A stretch of 64,000 nucleotides of DNA from Microcebus murinus (GCF_040939455.1 NC_134119.1:16356501-16420500); one strand, 5' to 3'; numbered from the stretch's first letter, positions 13,121 to 25,190 are shown. Program-made: numbers and translations. Notes: a model not told the origin generated them from the letters alone.

Positions 13121-13124
13121 CTAC

Positions 13125-13240
13125 AAAATTAACATTTAGTCTTTGGCATATTACTTCAGTTTCTTGTGCCTTAGTTCCCAGTTTGAGAAATGTAGTCATT
13201 CTACTAGTTAATCTATGAGGTTCCTTCTGGATTAAGCATT
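13125..13240 (+). repeat. MIR fragment, sense
   Basis: 'tattacttcagtttcttgtg' with 'ccttagttcccagtttgaga' and 'ctagttaatctatgaggttc' parallels 'agttacttaacctctctgtg / cctcagtttcctcatctgtaa / ...ctcatagggtt' of MIR. Confidence 0.6.
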
Positions 13241-13379
13241 CAGGTTGAACATGTACTTGTGGCTCAGTGCTGGGGCTGCGAAATGAAGTTGCTATGGCTC
13301 TGTTCTCAAGGAGATTAAAACTAGTGGATTGGAACACAAATACCGTAAGAATTTTAATGTGGCCTGTGCTTCACAGAGA

Positions 13380-13960
13380 AATCTTTAGGACGATTTGGGA
13401 GGCAGAAACAAGCCATGAATGGAGGCAGTAGGTCTGAGGTGTGTGAGAAATCAGAAGGCTAGAGTCAGAATCGAGAGTGGTTAGATTAGCCTAGAGGAGG
13501 CGGCATCCAAATTCCTACATGCTCTGCTAAAGGGGCAACAGTGAAACGCTGGAGAATTTTAAGTAAAAAAAGTATCCTGGTAGATTTAGATGGCTCACAT
13601 CAGTGGAGGATGCATTTTGGGGGTACAAGACTAAATGGCAGAGAAACCAAATCAGAAGCATATGTAACAGAACAAATAAGACCACAGGAATGCAAACAAA
13701 GGTACCAAAAGTAGGGATGGGAGAGAAGACAGATTGACCTATATCTAGGAAGTTAAGGAATATTATAAGTTCACTTTGGTATATGCTGAATTGATGTGGT
13801 GGTGGGACAGCCAAGAAGAGACACCAGTAGCACTGTAACTTACTTACAATTAAGAAATAGGACTCCGAGATCCCTTGTATGACACCAAGGAGGTCTGACA
13901 TGTTATAAGAACTAGGAAGTGTTTTTAAAGTGGACATCATGGATATTTCAGGAAACTTTC
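13380..13960 (+). repeat. Possible ancient mammalian repeat, name unknown
   Basis: The run 'ggaggcagtaggtctgagg', 'ctaggaagttaaggaatat', 'gtggtgggacagccaag' has the feel of an old G/A-rich interspersed repeat also suspected at 36290-36700. I cannot name it. A 137-codon antisense open frame (13527-13940) overlaps and has no recognised domain. Confidence 0.3.
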
Positions 13961-14241
13961 GACAACAATATTTATGTTATGACCTATGGAATAAAACATC
14001 TATTTTTATACATAAAATTCATTAGAACCATTGCTTTTAAATTAGAATCAAGTTATCACCAGTTTTTTTCCAAATTTGTATTTTCAAAAGTATAAATTTT
14101 ACATCAAATTATGTGATACAGAATTCATACTGTTAGCTAGCAAATAATTGTTAATTTATTTCATTTTATTTTATTTATTCTATTTGGTTTGCTTTCTGGG
14201 TCTAATGTTGATTTCTTCCTAAGGAAACATGAAAGTGGAGA
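13961..14241. other. Unassigned AT-rich stretch
   Basis: Very AT-rich sequence leading into the CA microsatellite. Nothing recognised. Confidence 0.4.
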
Positions 14242-14275
14242 AACACCCACATACACACATACACACACACACACA
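14242..14275 (+). repeat. (CA)n microsatellite, interrupted
   Basis: Tandem CA units with two AT interruptions. The uninterrupted core is about 15 bases, so the tract is short and likely of modest variability. Confidence 0.9.
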
Positions 14276-14279
14276 TCTT

Positions 14280-15210
14280 GTTTTTCTGTCTGAAGTCATC
14301 TGAAACAGTCTATGACCCACGAAAGAAAGAGAATCAATACTCTCTTTTCATTTTGCATCTCTGTCTGGCAACTCTGGGAAAATATGAAAAAAAGTCTACA
14401 TTACAAAGAGTGATGCCCCAAGACAACAGAGTCAAGAATGTTCAAAGAGAGAAGGACTCATGACTTTCCACTCAGGCACATTTTTTCCTAATACAAAGGA
14501 AAGGAAAGACATCAAGTCATGAACTACACATAAGTTGCCTTGTAGGCAGATGAGAAAAGGAGGAAGTAGAAAGATTTCAGAGACCTGGTACGGGTCTGAA
14601 AAGATATGTTAGTGTGAAGGAAAAATCATTCAACATTTACTTTTTAGTTTCTAAGAACAAAAATCACTTAAAGAACGTATGGGAATGAAAAAATGCCTTT
14701 TGCCAGTAAAACTTCATCCACAGTGTATCTGTTTATAGTTCTGTTTCCAAAAGACAGATTTGGGTTAGAAATTGTAAAGGGTCAGAACTCAAAAAATAAC
14801 ATGAACTACTAAAGTGAAAGAAGGATGGTTATTTATAAAATGTGTTATGAAATTTTCATCATAATTTCTGTGATTTGTAATAGAAACAAGCAAATCTAAT
14901 CTAACCAGTTATTATGGAGTGATTAATGTCCCTATAGTAAAGAGTTTGCTACATCATAGAGAAGTAAAGATCTCTGAAACCCACAGGAGCCAAGATTCCA
15001 AAATTGTGTTTTACCAAAAATGTTGTCACATCTTGGGGAATATATCTGCCTCCCTCAGAATTGTGACATTCTTGGAAAGCTGATAATGACTCTGAACAGT
15101 GGTGCACAAATGCTGTGGTGTAACTTAAGGAAAGACTGATGACAACTGGTGGTTGAGCCTTCAACCCCCTGTGCCCCATTTGGTCCTCTTGTCCACTGGC
15201 ACTTAACTTC
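14280..15210. other. Unassigned non-coding stretch
   Basis: Short open frames only. No recognised repeat or gene. Confidence 0.4.
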
Positions 15211-15214
15211 TGGA

Positions 15215-15315
15215 CGGGGGAGCTCTGTGCTTCTCCAATCTGGCCATGCTACAAAATTGCTTGTGGTGCTTTTTACAAATAAAGCTGTTCAGGCTCCATT
15301 CCCAGAAATTGTTTT
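15215..15315 (+). repeat. Possible MER5/hAT-Charlie fragment
   Basis: 'gtgcttctccaatctggcca' followed by 'gtggtgctttttacaaataa' and 'caggctccattcccagaaat' resembles the MER5-type opening ('..tctcaaactgg...gggagctttttaaaaatac...ccccacccccagag'). Divergence is high. Confidence 0.4.
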
Positions 15316-15319
15316 AGTG

Positions 15320-16850
15320 CTTGAGTACATGCATTCTAAAATAAATAGAAGGCAAATAAAAAAAAAAAAAGCTCAATTGGTAATTTTATTGCATGGCCAG
15401 GATTAAAAGCAATAGAGAGAAAAGATAGAAGGGAGGAAGGGAAGGAGAAAAGAAGGGAACCAAGTAAGGCAGTTTACCAATCCTTACCCCTCTGCATTGA
15501 GATTGGGGACTTCAAAATTCTGTGCAACTCCAGTCTGGGCCATTTCTTTCCATACTCGTGCCTTAATAGAAGCCCAGGTGGTACATATACTCCCACAGTG
15601 GATCTGAGGTGACACATCTTGTCAATATAGTAGATGCAGTGGGTTGCAGAAAGCTAGACTTATATAACAAGACATCACAAAAACCAGTTCCGAATTTTAA
15701 ACTCTACTGGAGTTAAGAATCACACACCACACTGAGAAATAAAAAGGAATAGAGGACGAACACTGATTTAAGATAGGGGTAAGTGACTTCAAAGTGCAAT
15801 TCCAGAAGCACACATTGTTACATAGACTTTTAAAACAATTAAAGACACTCTTTCCAGGAAAACATTCATGACCAAATCTTCTTTGATGTCCTCTAACAGG
15901 TCTGCAGGTTGAACAGCTATTAAAGTATCATCTTTACTGGCTGCAATGACTTTCTCAGTTGACAACCTTGGTGAAATTCTCTTCTATTTTTCTTTTATGC
16001 TAACTGATTTATTGATTTGTGTGACAATATTGGATAAACTGGCTTTTAGAAATGATAAGAGGAAAATTTCATGGCTCCTGCATCTCACATAAAATATTTA
16101 ACTGCCTTTGGTGCACATCTTACTCCTTTCTCTTTCTTCCCCCCAACTACAATTTATATATGAATGGCTTTGTGGATATTCGCCTTAGATCTTGATTTGA
16201 TATTTTAGATATGAATCAAAGAAAATTAATGAGTTTTTAAGGAGTCTACGTAAGGAAGCTCCATAGTTAACATTCCCATTTCTTTGATCTAGTCATTTAC
16301 CATCATGTTTCAGTTAGAAGTGACTATAGGCTCTGAAAGAAACAATATAAAGTCCACTTCACACACTCACACCCATACTAATGTAATTTTTAGACTGAAA
16401 CACGATCAAGGAACAGGACAGATTTCTTTGTTGTAAAGAAAATGGGCACTGCCTACACTTTCTGGGAAACATTTTTAAAAATAATTTATAAGGAATCCCA
16501 AAGTTTGGCCGTTAAGAGAGACCTCATTCTATTACAGAAAGTAAAATGGGAGAGTTCCCAATGATAATTAGGTAGGTGAAACCAATATCTTATGCATGTA
16601 TCTACTTTCCTATCATTCTCATTTCTGCTGTTGTTACACAGGCATTTTTACCCTAAACTCCCCTTGTCTTATCAAACTCATTCTCCACTAATCGCTCCTC
16701 AAGAGGCTTCTGTTTTCTAGATAGCACTATGAAAAAGTTGCATGATATTTTAGAGAGAAAGAGTACTATTTATCACATTCTTTGTAGTCCCTGGACTACA
16801 CTAGATCTATATGTTTTAACCCAATAAATAGTCTAAAATACAATAAAGTG
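15320..16850. other. Unassigned stretch with a purine-rich tract
   Basis: An A-run (about 15356-15370) is followed by a purine-rich patch at about 15407-15461. No gene or repeat could be named. Confidence 0.4.
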
Positions 16851-16854
16851 GTGT

Positions 16855-17285
16855 CGAACTTTGGGTTCCCTAGGAAGCAGACTCTGAAATGAAGATTTGC
16901 ACACACAAAGATAATGAGGAAGTGCTCTTGAGATCAACACCCATAGAAGGGAAGGGAAGGAAGTAAAATTGGGCAGAGGATTGAAGTCAAACTGTGACAT
17001 AGTCTCAAAGGAGGGCAAGGACAACTTAATGGGGAGTCAGAAACTAGGAAGACTTTTCAGAGATGTGCTAAGTTGTAGCAAAGGAACCATGCCTTTATTT
17101 CCCCAAGTTGATCAGTCATTAGATATGGGGCCCCTAGAATAAGGGCATGACCTTGAGTTCTCTTTAGCTGAGGCAATCCTTGCAGAGGCTGGTAGCTTGG
17201 ACTTTCTGCTCTGTAGCTCTCCCAATATTGTAGGCAAGTGGATTCTATATTCGTAAGTGGGGGATTGAGGCAGTGCATCCTGGCA
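16855..17285 (+). repeat. LTR-like interspersed repeat (possibly ERVL LTR33-type)
   Basis: It opens with 'ggttccctaggaagcagact' and 'tgaaatgaagatttgcac', continues with 'gagttctctttagctgaggc', and ends near 'gtaggcaagtggattct' and 'gggattgaggcagtgc'. The opening is shared with two other places in this window (31695 and 58850), all in the same orientation, so a dispersed family is evident from the sequence itself. The name LTR33 is a guess from memory. No coding region. Confidence 0.5.
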
Positions 17286-17659
17286 TTTGCTACATTAACT
17301 TTAGTTAATGCTTGCAGAACCCAAACAATTCAGGTTCCTTTGTGAACAAATTTACCTATTCTATCACGTTTTACTTTAATTAAAGACATGCATGAGTCAT
17401 GTTTGAGGGTCAGAATATTTGTTGTTGTATTATTGCTACCTGAAGGGTCAGAACCAATCAACTACTAGTAAAGTGATTAACTATCCCTGGCTAGTAGGCC
17501 TTGAACTCTCATCTATAGATGGGAAAGTATCAAAATCCAACAGACAGTTATCATACCTTTTATTACCATCTCCAGTGTGATTATTTGTTTCTGCATGTAG
17601 ATGTGAACTTAAGTTTACTCTTTTGTTGTTGTTTTTTTTTTTTCTTTGCAACCTTAATC
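17286..17659. other. Unassigned stretch between LTR-like repeat and L1 tail
   Basis: No recognised element. A T-rich run at about 17618-17643 is separate from the L1 tail that follows. Confidence 0.4.
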
Positions 17660-17843
17660 TTTTTTTTTTTATTTATTTCATCATATTATGGAGGTACAAA
17701 TATTGTTAGGGTTACAAATATTGCCCCTGCCCCCTTCCTCCCCCCGATGTGTCCAATCCCCCGGTGGTGTGCATCACACACGTTATGGAAGCATACACCC
17801 CCCCTTTCCTCCTCCCCCCTACCGCCTGCCCACCACCCGATAA
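17660..17843 (-). mobile_element. Short antisense L1 3' end (strepsirrhine type)
   Basis: A T-run at 17660-17670 is the complement of the poly-A tail. Reading the minus strand, the body gives a 'catcgggtggtgggcagg..' type start, then a G-rich tract, 'gatgcacaccaccgggggat', and ends near 'tttgtacctccataatatga'. This is the same 3' UTR as in the L1 copies at 30160-30377 and 46450-46659. Only about 180 bases are present, so the insertion is extremely 5'-truncated and has no ORF2 sequence. Confidence 0.8.
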
Positions 17844-17849
17844 AAAGTT

Positions 17850-19500
17850 GTTTTGATTTTTTTTTTTTTTGACATTTTGGTTACATTGTTTACTTTTTTG
17901 CTCATTTCAACTGAGGTTCAGTGACAAGAGTATATGCCATTTGGAATGGGTGAATGCCTGCCCAAATTTAAGTGGAGATGTGTTTAACTATTCAGGCTTT
18001 CTGCAGAAGCAAAGGAAAAAAATCAGGGTTTACAAGAAACATCCATGGGGGAAAACTTCTAGAGGCATGAAAAGATGAGCCCTGCACAACTTGGATTTTT
18101 CAGTGGGCAGTTTCTTTGCCAATGACAACTGGAAACCTAGTGAGGCTAGAGTAGTTATTAATGAGAGTGTTCAACAGAAAGCAATGAATATGGGTCCTGA
18201 AATGAGTTACATTCCTGTATTTAATCCCTGATTCAAAATTTTAAAGGTTATTAACATATATTTTTTATTGATTCTGTTACCCTATGGTTAAATATTCTTA
18301 TTAATGAGGGACTGGCTGGCTGGCCTACACCTGTACCTAATATGGAGCCTTGTGTAAAGGAATCCTAAAATGACATTTTGAATGAATTTATTACCAGAAG
18401 GATAATCAGTTGTAAAAACTAGACCCTGGATTTCCCTTCTAGCTGCACCATAAAGATGGTCAAAATGTCAAGATTTTTCGAGCAGTAATATTTTTTTGAG
18501 CTCCTGTGTTTATCTGTAAGCTCTTCTCTGCCATTGCATTTTTTTTCTGCAGGTATCAGCATATTCTCTACAAACCTGCTGATTGCTCACATTAGCTTGT
18601 AGTATTCATCTCAAGTGTTCATCAAGCACCATTTGTCTTCTCTGAGCTTCTGATTTTTTAAAATGCCTTTACCTTCCTCCCCAGGCTCTTAACTAAAGGT
18701 TTTTCTGTAAGACATTTTTCAGTATATTGGACATCACACAACTATTTTGTCGTTTGGTTAGATTTCCCTTCGCAGGGAAGTCACTTGCCACTTTGTCATC
18801 AAAAGAGCTAGAAAAAGAAGTAGGGGACAGGGAGATATAAAGTGCTTTTTTCCCCTAGGTTTTACAAGTAACTTTTTGATGAAGATCATAAGAAAATGAT
18901 TAAAAAAGAACTGATAATGAGTAATACAAAATTAAGATCAAATGGGATTTTCTTATGACTTGCTAGCTACAACAACAAAAACAGCAGCAAAAATTAATGA
19001 ATTAAAAGGGAAGTAAAAACAGGTTGCCAGGAACAAACAGCAAAGGTGGAAGGAGTGCTGAAGCTGGTGGAAATGAACTTCTGGAAGCTGTCCCAGAGGG
19101 TCCTGGTACACAGCAGGGGTGGCACCTGGAGAGACAGGCCTGCTCTGTCTCTCCTGGCCCAGCCTGCCCTGACCTGAGGAGCACAAAGTGCCAAGTCCTC
19201 AGGAGCAACGTCTGTGAGCTACCTGCAATGCTTCCATGTGATGGAAAGAACATGACATCAAGGGTCGCATATTGATTTGCAGCTTTTCCTCACTTCCCTT
19301 CTCATCTCTGAGCTCTCTCAGTTGGTGAGCACCATCCCAGAGCTGGCAGCCAAAAGGATATACACAGACATGGAAGAGGTCTGATCACTGGGAGGGGGTT
19401 CTGAAAAAGCCTTCAATAGAGAAGGCAACTGAATAAACCAACTGGAGTTCTTCTGTGGTTCACCAGGGAGTGAGGTCCTCTGGAGTTGCACGTTACTTTA
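17850..19500. other. Unassigned non-coding stretch
   Basis: A T-run at about 17857-17870 begins it. A locally GC-richer patch at about 19030-19200 leaves several frames open on both strands for 60-83 codons, a composition effect that does not indicate a gene. No element recognised. Confidence 0.4.
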
Positions 19501-19506
19501 AAAAGT

Positions 19507-20744
19507 GATTTTCACAAGCAGTGAGAGGTGTGGGTCCTATTTCAGTCTTCTACATGTGGCTATCCAATTCATCACTCACAAAACTAATTCATGATGGATA
19601 ACAGACTTAAACCTAAGGCATAAAACTAAGAATTCCAGAAAAAGTAGTTGGAAAAACTCTTATCAACATCGGCCTAGGGAAAGAGTTTATGAAGATGACC
19701 ACAAAGGCAATCATGGCAACAACAAAAATAAATAAATGGGACCTGATTAAATTTAAAAACTTCTGCACAGCCAAAGATGCAATCAATAGAGCAAATAGAC
19801 AATCTACAGAATGGGAGAAATGATTTGCATTCTATACATCTGATAAAGGGCTGATAACCAGACTCTACAAAGAACGCAATTGATTCAGCAAGAAAACATC
19901 AAATAACCCCACTAAAAAGTGAGCAGAAGACATGAACAGAAGCTTTTCAAAGGATAGGCTAAAGGTTAACAAGCATATGAACAAGTGCTTAACGTCTCTA
20001 ATCAGGAAAATGCAAATCAAAACCACAATAAGACATCACCTAACTCCATTGAAAATGGCTTTTATCAAAAAGTACCAAAACAGATGCTGGCACAGATGCA
20101 GCGAAAAAGAAATTCTTACATACTGTTAGTGGGACTGAAAAGTATTACAACCTCTGCGGAAAGCAGTATGGCAATACCTCAAAGAACTAAAAGTAGACCC
20201 ACCATTTGATCCAGCAATCCCACTACTGGGTACTTATCCAAAGGAAAAAAAAGACATTTTATTAAAAAGACACTCCCACTCCAATGTTTATGGCAGCACA
20301 ATCAATACACAATTGCAAAGATGTGGAAACAACCCAAGTATCCATCAATATGAGTGGAACAATAAAATGTGGTCTATGTATACCACGGAGTAATTAATTA
20401 CTCAGCCAGAAAAAAGTGGTTAACTAACACTTTTTGTAACAACCTGGATGGAACTGAAGACCATCCTTGTAAATGTAAGGTATCACAAAAATGGAAGAAC
20501 AAAAACCATATGTACTCACTACTAAATTGAAACTTATAGATCAATACTCATATGTACATATAATAAAATTCAATAGAAATCAAGGTGGTAGAAGGGGGAA
20601 CACAGGATGCGTAAATTCATACCTAATGGGTACAACACACACTCTATGAGTAATGGACACACTTACAATTTTGATTCACATTGTACAAAAGCAATTAATG
20701 TAACCAAAACATTTGTATTCCTGTAATATTCTGAGAAAAAAAAA
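19507..20744 (+). mobile_element. Primate-type L1 3' end with inverted 5' tip
   Basis: From about 19571 the plus strand follows the L1 ORF2 C-terminal region and 3' UTR: 'cttctgcacagccaaagatg', 'ctacagaatgggagaaatga', 'gaaaatgcaaatcaaaacc'-like text near 20003, 'ccatttgatccagcaatccc' near 20200, and a poly-A at 20736-20744. Stops and small indels break ORF2 into pieces (open only to 65-74 codons around 19932-20209), so no protein is made. Bases 19507-19570 read as L1 on the minus strand ('ggatagccacatgtagaag'), the pattern left by inverted (twin-primed) insertion. The copy is more diverged than the L1s at 29.4 and 46.2 kb. Confidence 0.85.
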
Positions 20745-21084
20745 TTCTGAGTGAAAGCTGCTTTAATTGCACATTAGTAAAAATTAAGAGGAGAAAAAAC
20801 AAAGTTTATTAGGATGGTATGGGGATATTTTCTAAGTTTTTATACTTAATCTCCATTCTATGATAGAATTGAAATTGCCATTTTGATTTCCAATAGATGG
20901 AATTTACGAATCGAAAAAATAATAAAAGTGATTTTCATGTAATTTTTCTGTGTGAACTGAACGCCAACAGATTCAAATATTAGGAACATACTGGTTCCTA
21001 TGCTACTGCCAAATATTTTTATTTATAAGACTTTATAGTATTACATGTCAATTTTCTTCCTTTAGCTATTTGGTTCTCATCAGG
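20745..21084. other. Unassigned AT-rich stretch
   Basis: Nothing recognised between the L1 tail and the MIR that follows. Confidence 0.4.
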
Positions 21085-21172
21085 AGTCTGATACACACGA
21101 TTTTCAGGTGACGAGACAGAGAGCTCAAACGAGGGAAGTGACTTGTCCAAGACCACACTGCTGGAAACATTT
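21085..21172 (-). repeat. MIR fragment, antisense
   Basis: 'cgagacagagagctcaaacg' leading into 'gaagtgacttgtccaagacc' and 'acactgctggaa' parallels the MIR complement '..aggttaagtgacttgcccaaggtcacacagctag'. Confidence 0.65.
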
Positions 21173-21460
21173 TCCAGCTCAGCAGAAAAGTTTCTCAAGT
21201 ACAGTCATTTCAGTTTTAACACCACTTCATGTAGGGGAACAGGTAAAGAGATCACAGGCCTGAACATTCTGGGCTGGTTTCAATTTAAACAATTTCCACT
21301 CTTCTTTCATACTGGTATCAAGATATCAGACAATGTATGCCAAGTTTCAATTTGGAGACGAGGATCATTGCAGATATTGATAGCTCCATCTATGGGCATT
21401 TTAAAAGGGGCAATGGCCTAAATGTAACCCCACTATGCAGAACACGGGCAGGGTTCACTT

Positions 21461-21625
21461 AGGGTTGCCAGTTAAAATACAAGACATCCAGTGAAATTTG
21501 AATTTCAGATAAACGACAAGTAATTTTATAGTATGGATCTATCTCATGTGATATTTAGGACATGCCTATAATTAAAATATAGAGTACCCTGCATTTTGAT
21601 TTGATGATTGATTTGGAAACCCTAG
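21461..21625. repeat. Palindromic MITE-like element
   Basis: It begins 'gggttgccagttaaaataca' and ends with a degenerate inverted counterpart ('ccctgcattttgatttg...gaaaccct'). The interior 'gaatttcagataaacgac' is one I associate with a palindromic mammalian DNA-transposon MITE built on 'ggttgccagataaaatacagg'. The family name is not recalled with confidence. Confidence 0.55.
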
Positions 21626-21629
21626 TAAG

Positions 21630-23180
21630 AGATACTAAGTTCAAACTTTGTTTCTGGTCAGCAGAAATATGGGAAATATTTTGTCTGGCCTTATGGTGAT
21701 AGGAAAGGCACCCACTTTGAGTCAATTTTCCATCTTGTAATTTTAGATTCTCTCCGCTAAGGTCTATTTAAACCTCTGGGTGTCCCCACTGGACAGAATC
21801 CAAGACAATCCTATACCAGCATTTTTATAATTTTCTGGTCCACATGTACCACTCATGTATCCTTTGCCCCCAGTAAACCCAACCCTAACAGGGCAATGAC
21901 CTACCCCTTTGCTCCACTATAAAATCTGCTACACCATTTCTAATCTTCCATTTTATTCAGGTAGGGGCATGAATCAGGCCAATATATTCCCTAACTGTAA
22001 GGAATGTTCTTGAAATTCTTGAAATAGTCATATTGAGGATTTTTTCACTAGGCTTAAGGGGAGAGGTAAATACTTCTTCCATCTCTCCTTACTTGGGCAG
22101 AGGAATGGGGGACTCTCACCATATTTCAGCACCTAGCTTCAAAATGCTTGTTCTCAAAAACAAACAAAAAAACACAAACAACTTTCCATAAATGTTTCAG
22201 ACTAACAGTATGGGGAAGGAGCTTGAGAGTTCTTTAAGGAATCATGTTTCCTACTGGACGTTTTGTAGGGTGATCTCCATGGAATGTAGCATGCATTGTC
22301 TTATTCCTTGGCCAAAATTGAGAGGCCTATTTTAACATCCTGTTACTGTGGGAAAATCTGTACTGCCATTCAGAGACTATACATATTTAGAGTCTGCAGT
22401 GAGTCTGTGGACCTCACACCAGTTGGAATTCTCAAGGGGCTTAGGGATTCTTGACCAGGGCAAGGCTGTGTATTCTTCACATTTCTAATATGGAGGAGTG
22501 TTCTGGCCTCATAAATTCTCTCATGTAATGCATGGGTTCTTTTAGGTGTAGAATGAACATATAATGAACCAAATCTCTTAAAAGCCCTTCTTTGAATGTA
22601 CACTGCAAATCACTGCAAGAGCCTGAAGGGCTAGGAGAGTTATTTCCAGTCACGGCTTTCAAGAGCACTTATAATTTAAATTAGCTCTCAGAGCATTCTG
22701 GATTTCCCAAATAATGTGTGTTATAAATGACTTGTTATGGAAAAAGTTGATCAAGTCCAGCACATTTTATTCAATGAGTCAATATGCTCCTAAAGAGTAA
22801 GCATGGACCTCTGAGTACATTCTCAAGAAGGCTTCCAAGCCCTGTGACTTTAACCAGCTAATACGTGCAATGACCAACTTCCTTACCCCATTGTTCACTG
22901 GCCACAGTGGAGACTGCAAAATAAAAGCATTACAAAATCCATCACGAGAGGGCATTCTGATCAGCTGCCCTCCTGTTGAGTTTTTTGCTCAGACATCTTC
23001 ACTGAGAGGGTTGGGCCTGGACTTCAACTTTCTGCAGAGTTGACCCAGACACACACAAGTCAATAAGATAACAAAAACATATAAGCGATTGTGACCTTTT
23101 CTTGCTTTCTTTATTTCAGATTATGTTGGAATTAGTAAAAAGTAGGGGTTGATGTCAGGAAGTTCTGGATACATGCATCA
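21630..23180. other. Unassigned non-coding stretch
   Basis: Short open frames only. No named repeat, RNA or gene. Confidence 0.4.
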
Positions 23181-23181
23181 T

Positions 23182-23335
23182 GATTTCTTAGCTTTCCATG
23201 TATGACTTCTAGGTTTCATTTTTCCCTATCAAGGAGTTAGAACAGTAATTGTACCTACCTCATAGGTAGGCTAGGAGAACTGAACAAGGTAATATACGTA
23301 GATAGCTCAAGAAAAGGCTTACTACATGCTAAATA
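23182..23335 (+). repeat. MIR SINE, sense
   Basis: 'ctaggtttcatttttcccta', then 'gtaattgtacctacctcata' and 'gctcaagaaaaggcttacta', parallel to the MIR second half 'cctcagtttcctcatctg..aatagtacctacctcata...gcttagaacagtgcctggca'. Confidence 0.65.
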
Positions 23336-23499
23336 TGCTTTCTTTTTCATTATCAAAATAGGCTGTTAGGTTGGTATAGCTCCAGTCCTCCTCTCTGAGT
23401 GACTTATAACAATGGAGTCTCTTAGTGTGCCAAGTTACAGGTTGCAAAGCACTTACGCCCATTGCAGATAATCCCACCACACCCACAGATTATCACTGT

Positions 23500-23870
23500 T
23501 CACATTTTAGTGTATTTCCTTCCATTTTAATTTCTATAACTGTGTATATTTTTTAAAGAACTGGAACCATATTGAATTCACAGTTATGCTTTTTTTTATA
23601 TAACATTATAATTTAAACATTACTCACATCATTAAATATATCTCAAAACAAGTTCTTTATGGATGCATTTTCCTTCCTGTGGAAGTACCAAACTTTATTT
23701 ATTTCTCTGATTGTGCATTTAGACTAAGTATTTTTTATATCATAAATAATGCTACAATGAACAAACTTAGGATACACCTAGAAGACGGTATGAACATTCT
23801 TAAGGCTCTTGATATATTGCTAAAATACTTTCTGGAAAGTTTATCCCTGTGCTATAATTATATATAAAGC
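23500..23870 (-). repeat. Probable old L1 fragment, antisense
   Basis: 'ataaataatgctacaatgaa' and 'ggatacacctagaag' resemble the antisense of an old L1 segment ('aataatgctgcaatgaacat...aaattcctagaagtgg'). The remainder is heavily diverged. The order relative to the next fragment suggests separate insertions. Confidence 0.45.
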
Positions 23871-23899
23871 TTTTAAAATTTATTTCCTCAACTAATTCA

Positions 23900-24215
23900 A
23901 GACCCAATTTTTAATCTGTGACACACACAACATAAATTTACCATCTTAATCATTTTTAAGTGCATAGTTCAGTATTGCTAAATATATTCACATTGTTATT
24001 GATCCATAATATATATTACAGATCTCCGTAACTTTTTCATCTTGCAAAACTAAAGCTTTTCCACCCACTTAAACAGTAACTCACTATTCCTCCTTTCCCC
24101 AAGTTCCTGGAAACCACCATTCTAACTTTTTCCTTCTATGAGCTTGCCTATCCTAAATACTTCACATAAATGGAATCATACAGTATGTATCTTTTTGTGA
24201 CTGGCTTGTTTCACT
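23900..24215 (-). repeat. L1M-type LINE fragment, antisense
   Basis: A clear run of old L1 landmarks in antisense: 'aaatttaccatcttaatcat', 'agtgcatagttcagtattgc', 'ttttcatcttgcaaaactaa', 'ggaaaccaccattctaactt' and 'aaatggaatcatacagtatg'. This is a common mammal-wide L1M motif. It is non-coding in this orientation. Confidence 0.75.
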
Positions 24216-24849
24216 GTTGCTAAAATTTTAACATTTCAAACTGTCTGACAATCTCCTCCAAGCCCCAGGAAGAAATACTGTCTCTAGACAGCTTGACCAG
24301 ATAGGGGAAATTGGTTCATGGTTGTGTGTTCCTATGCATTGTGGCAGCTGTTTGGATCAGAGGTGTGTTTACATTTTTCTCTGATTGTCCTGAGTGTGTC
24401 ATCATGATGTGCGTGGAGCTTTCAAAGGGGAACGACCACCAGGAGGAAAGGAGGAGACTATGAAGATGGGAAAAGACAAGGAAATTAAAGTGTTTCCAGA
24501 TCCTGACAAGCTGAAAAATGGACATGGACTTGTGGATTCTTCCCACAAAATCAACTATGAAAGAACTATAGAGATAAAAGGAAAGCATAGATCTTAGACA
24601 CTAACATCTTAAAAGTGCAGCATCCAGGGAAGGTGTGGGTGTTGGGTGGGTACACATGGTGGGTGGAGGAGCTGTTGAGTGTGGAGAGTAAGGTGGAGGG
24701 GAGCCCGTGCACAGCTCCTGTGTTATGCTCAGCTTTGTCCTGTATGTTGCTGGGAATTCAGACCAAAAATTGAAATTAAGCATAACAAAGGAATGGAAAT
24801 GAGAATGTAATCAGTATGAACCAAGAACAGTAAGTCAGAAAATAAACCA
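24216..24849. other. Unassigned non-coding stretch
   Basis: A 67-codon lysine-rich open frame (24394-24597, plus) and an overlapping antisense one of 90 codons are unrecognised. No splice or promoter evidence supports either. Confidence 0.4.
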
Positions 24850-25190
24850 ATGGACATATTAGCTACAGATAATATAATAACTGAAATTAAGAACACAGGG
24901 GATGGGAGAAATGGATGAGTATCAAAGAAAAATAAATTGGTAATCTGGGAAATATATTTAGGAACTATTCCAGATTGTATCAGGAAAATATAGAGAGAAA
25001 ATTGAAAACAAAAACTAAGCAATGTGGAGGAAAGAATGGAGTAAGAAATAGACTGGTATTAGACTTATAAAACAACACTAGAAACAATGAAGACAATGGC
25101 GTAATATTTGAAAGAAAAAAAAAATGTCAGAAATCACCAGAGATGTCCATATAGAAGGGGAAAAGGACTTTTTAGTGGCATTATGAACTA
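24850..25190 (+). repeat. Possible HAL1/old L1 ORF1-region fragment
   Basis: 'agctacagataatataataa' plus 'ctgaaattaagaacac', then 'caatgaagacaatggcgtaa' and 'tatttgaaagaaaa' followed by 'aatgtcag', recalls the HAL1/L1M ORF1 text 'agaagacaatggagcaatatcttcaaagtgctgaaagaaaa'. The reading frame is destroyed. Confidence 0.45.

Noticed and set aside
13527..13940. 137-codon minus-strand frame with hydrophobic segments
   Set aside because: No domain, signal or exon context. Hydrophobic residues are expected from T-rich codons on this strand.
19002..19275. Cluster of overlapping frames on both strands
   Set aside because: Several frames are open at once on both strands in a GC-richer patch, a composition effect.
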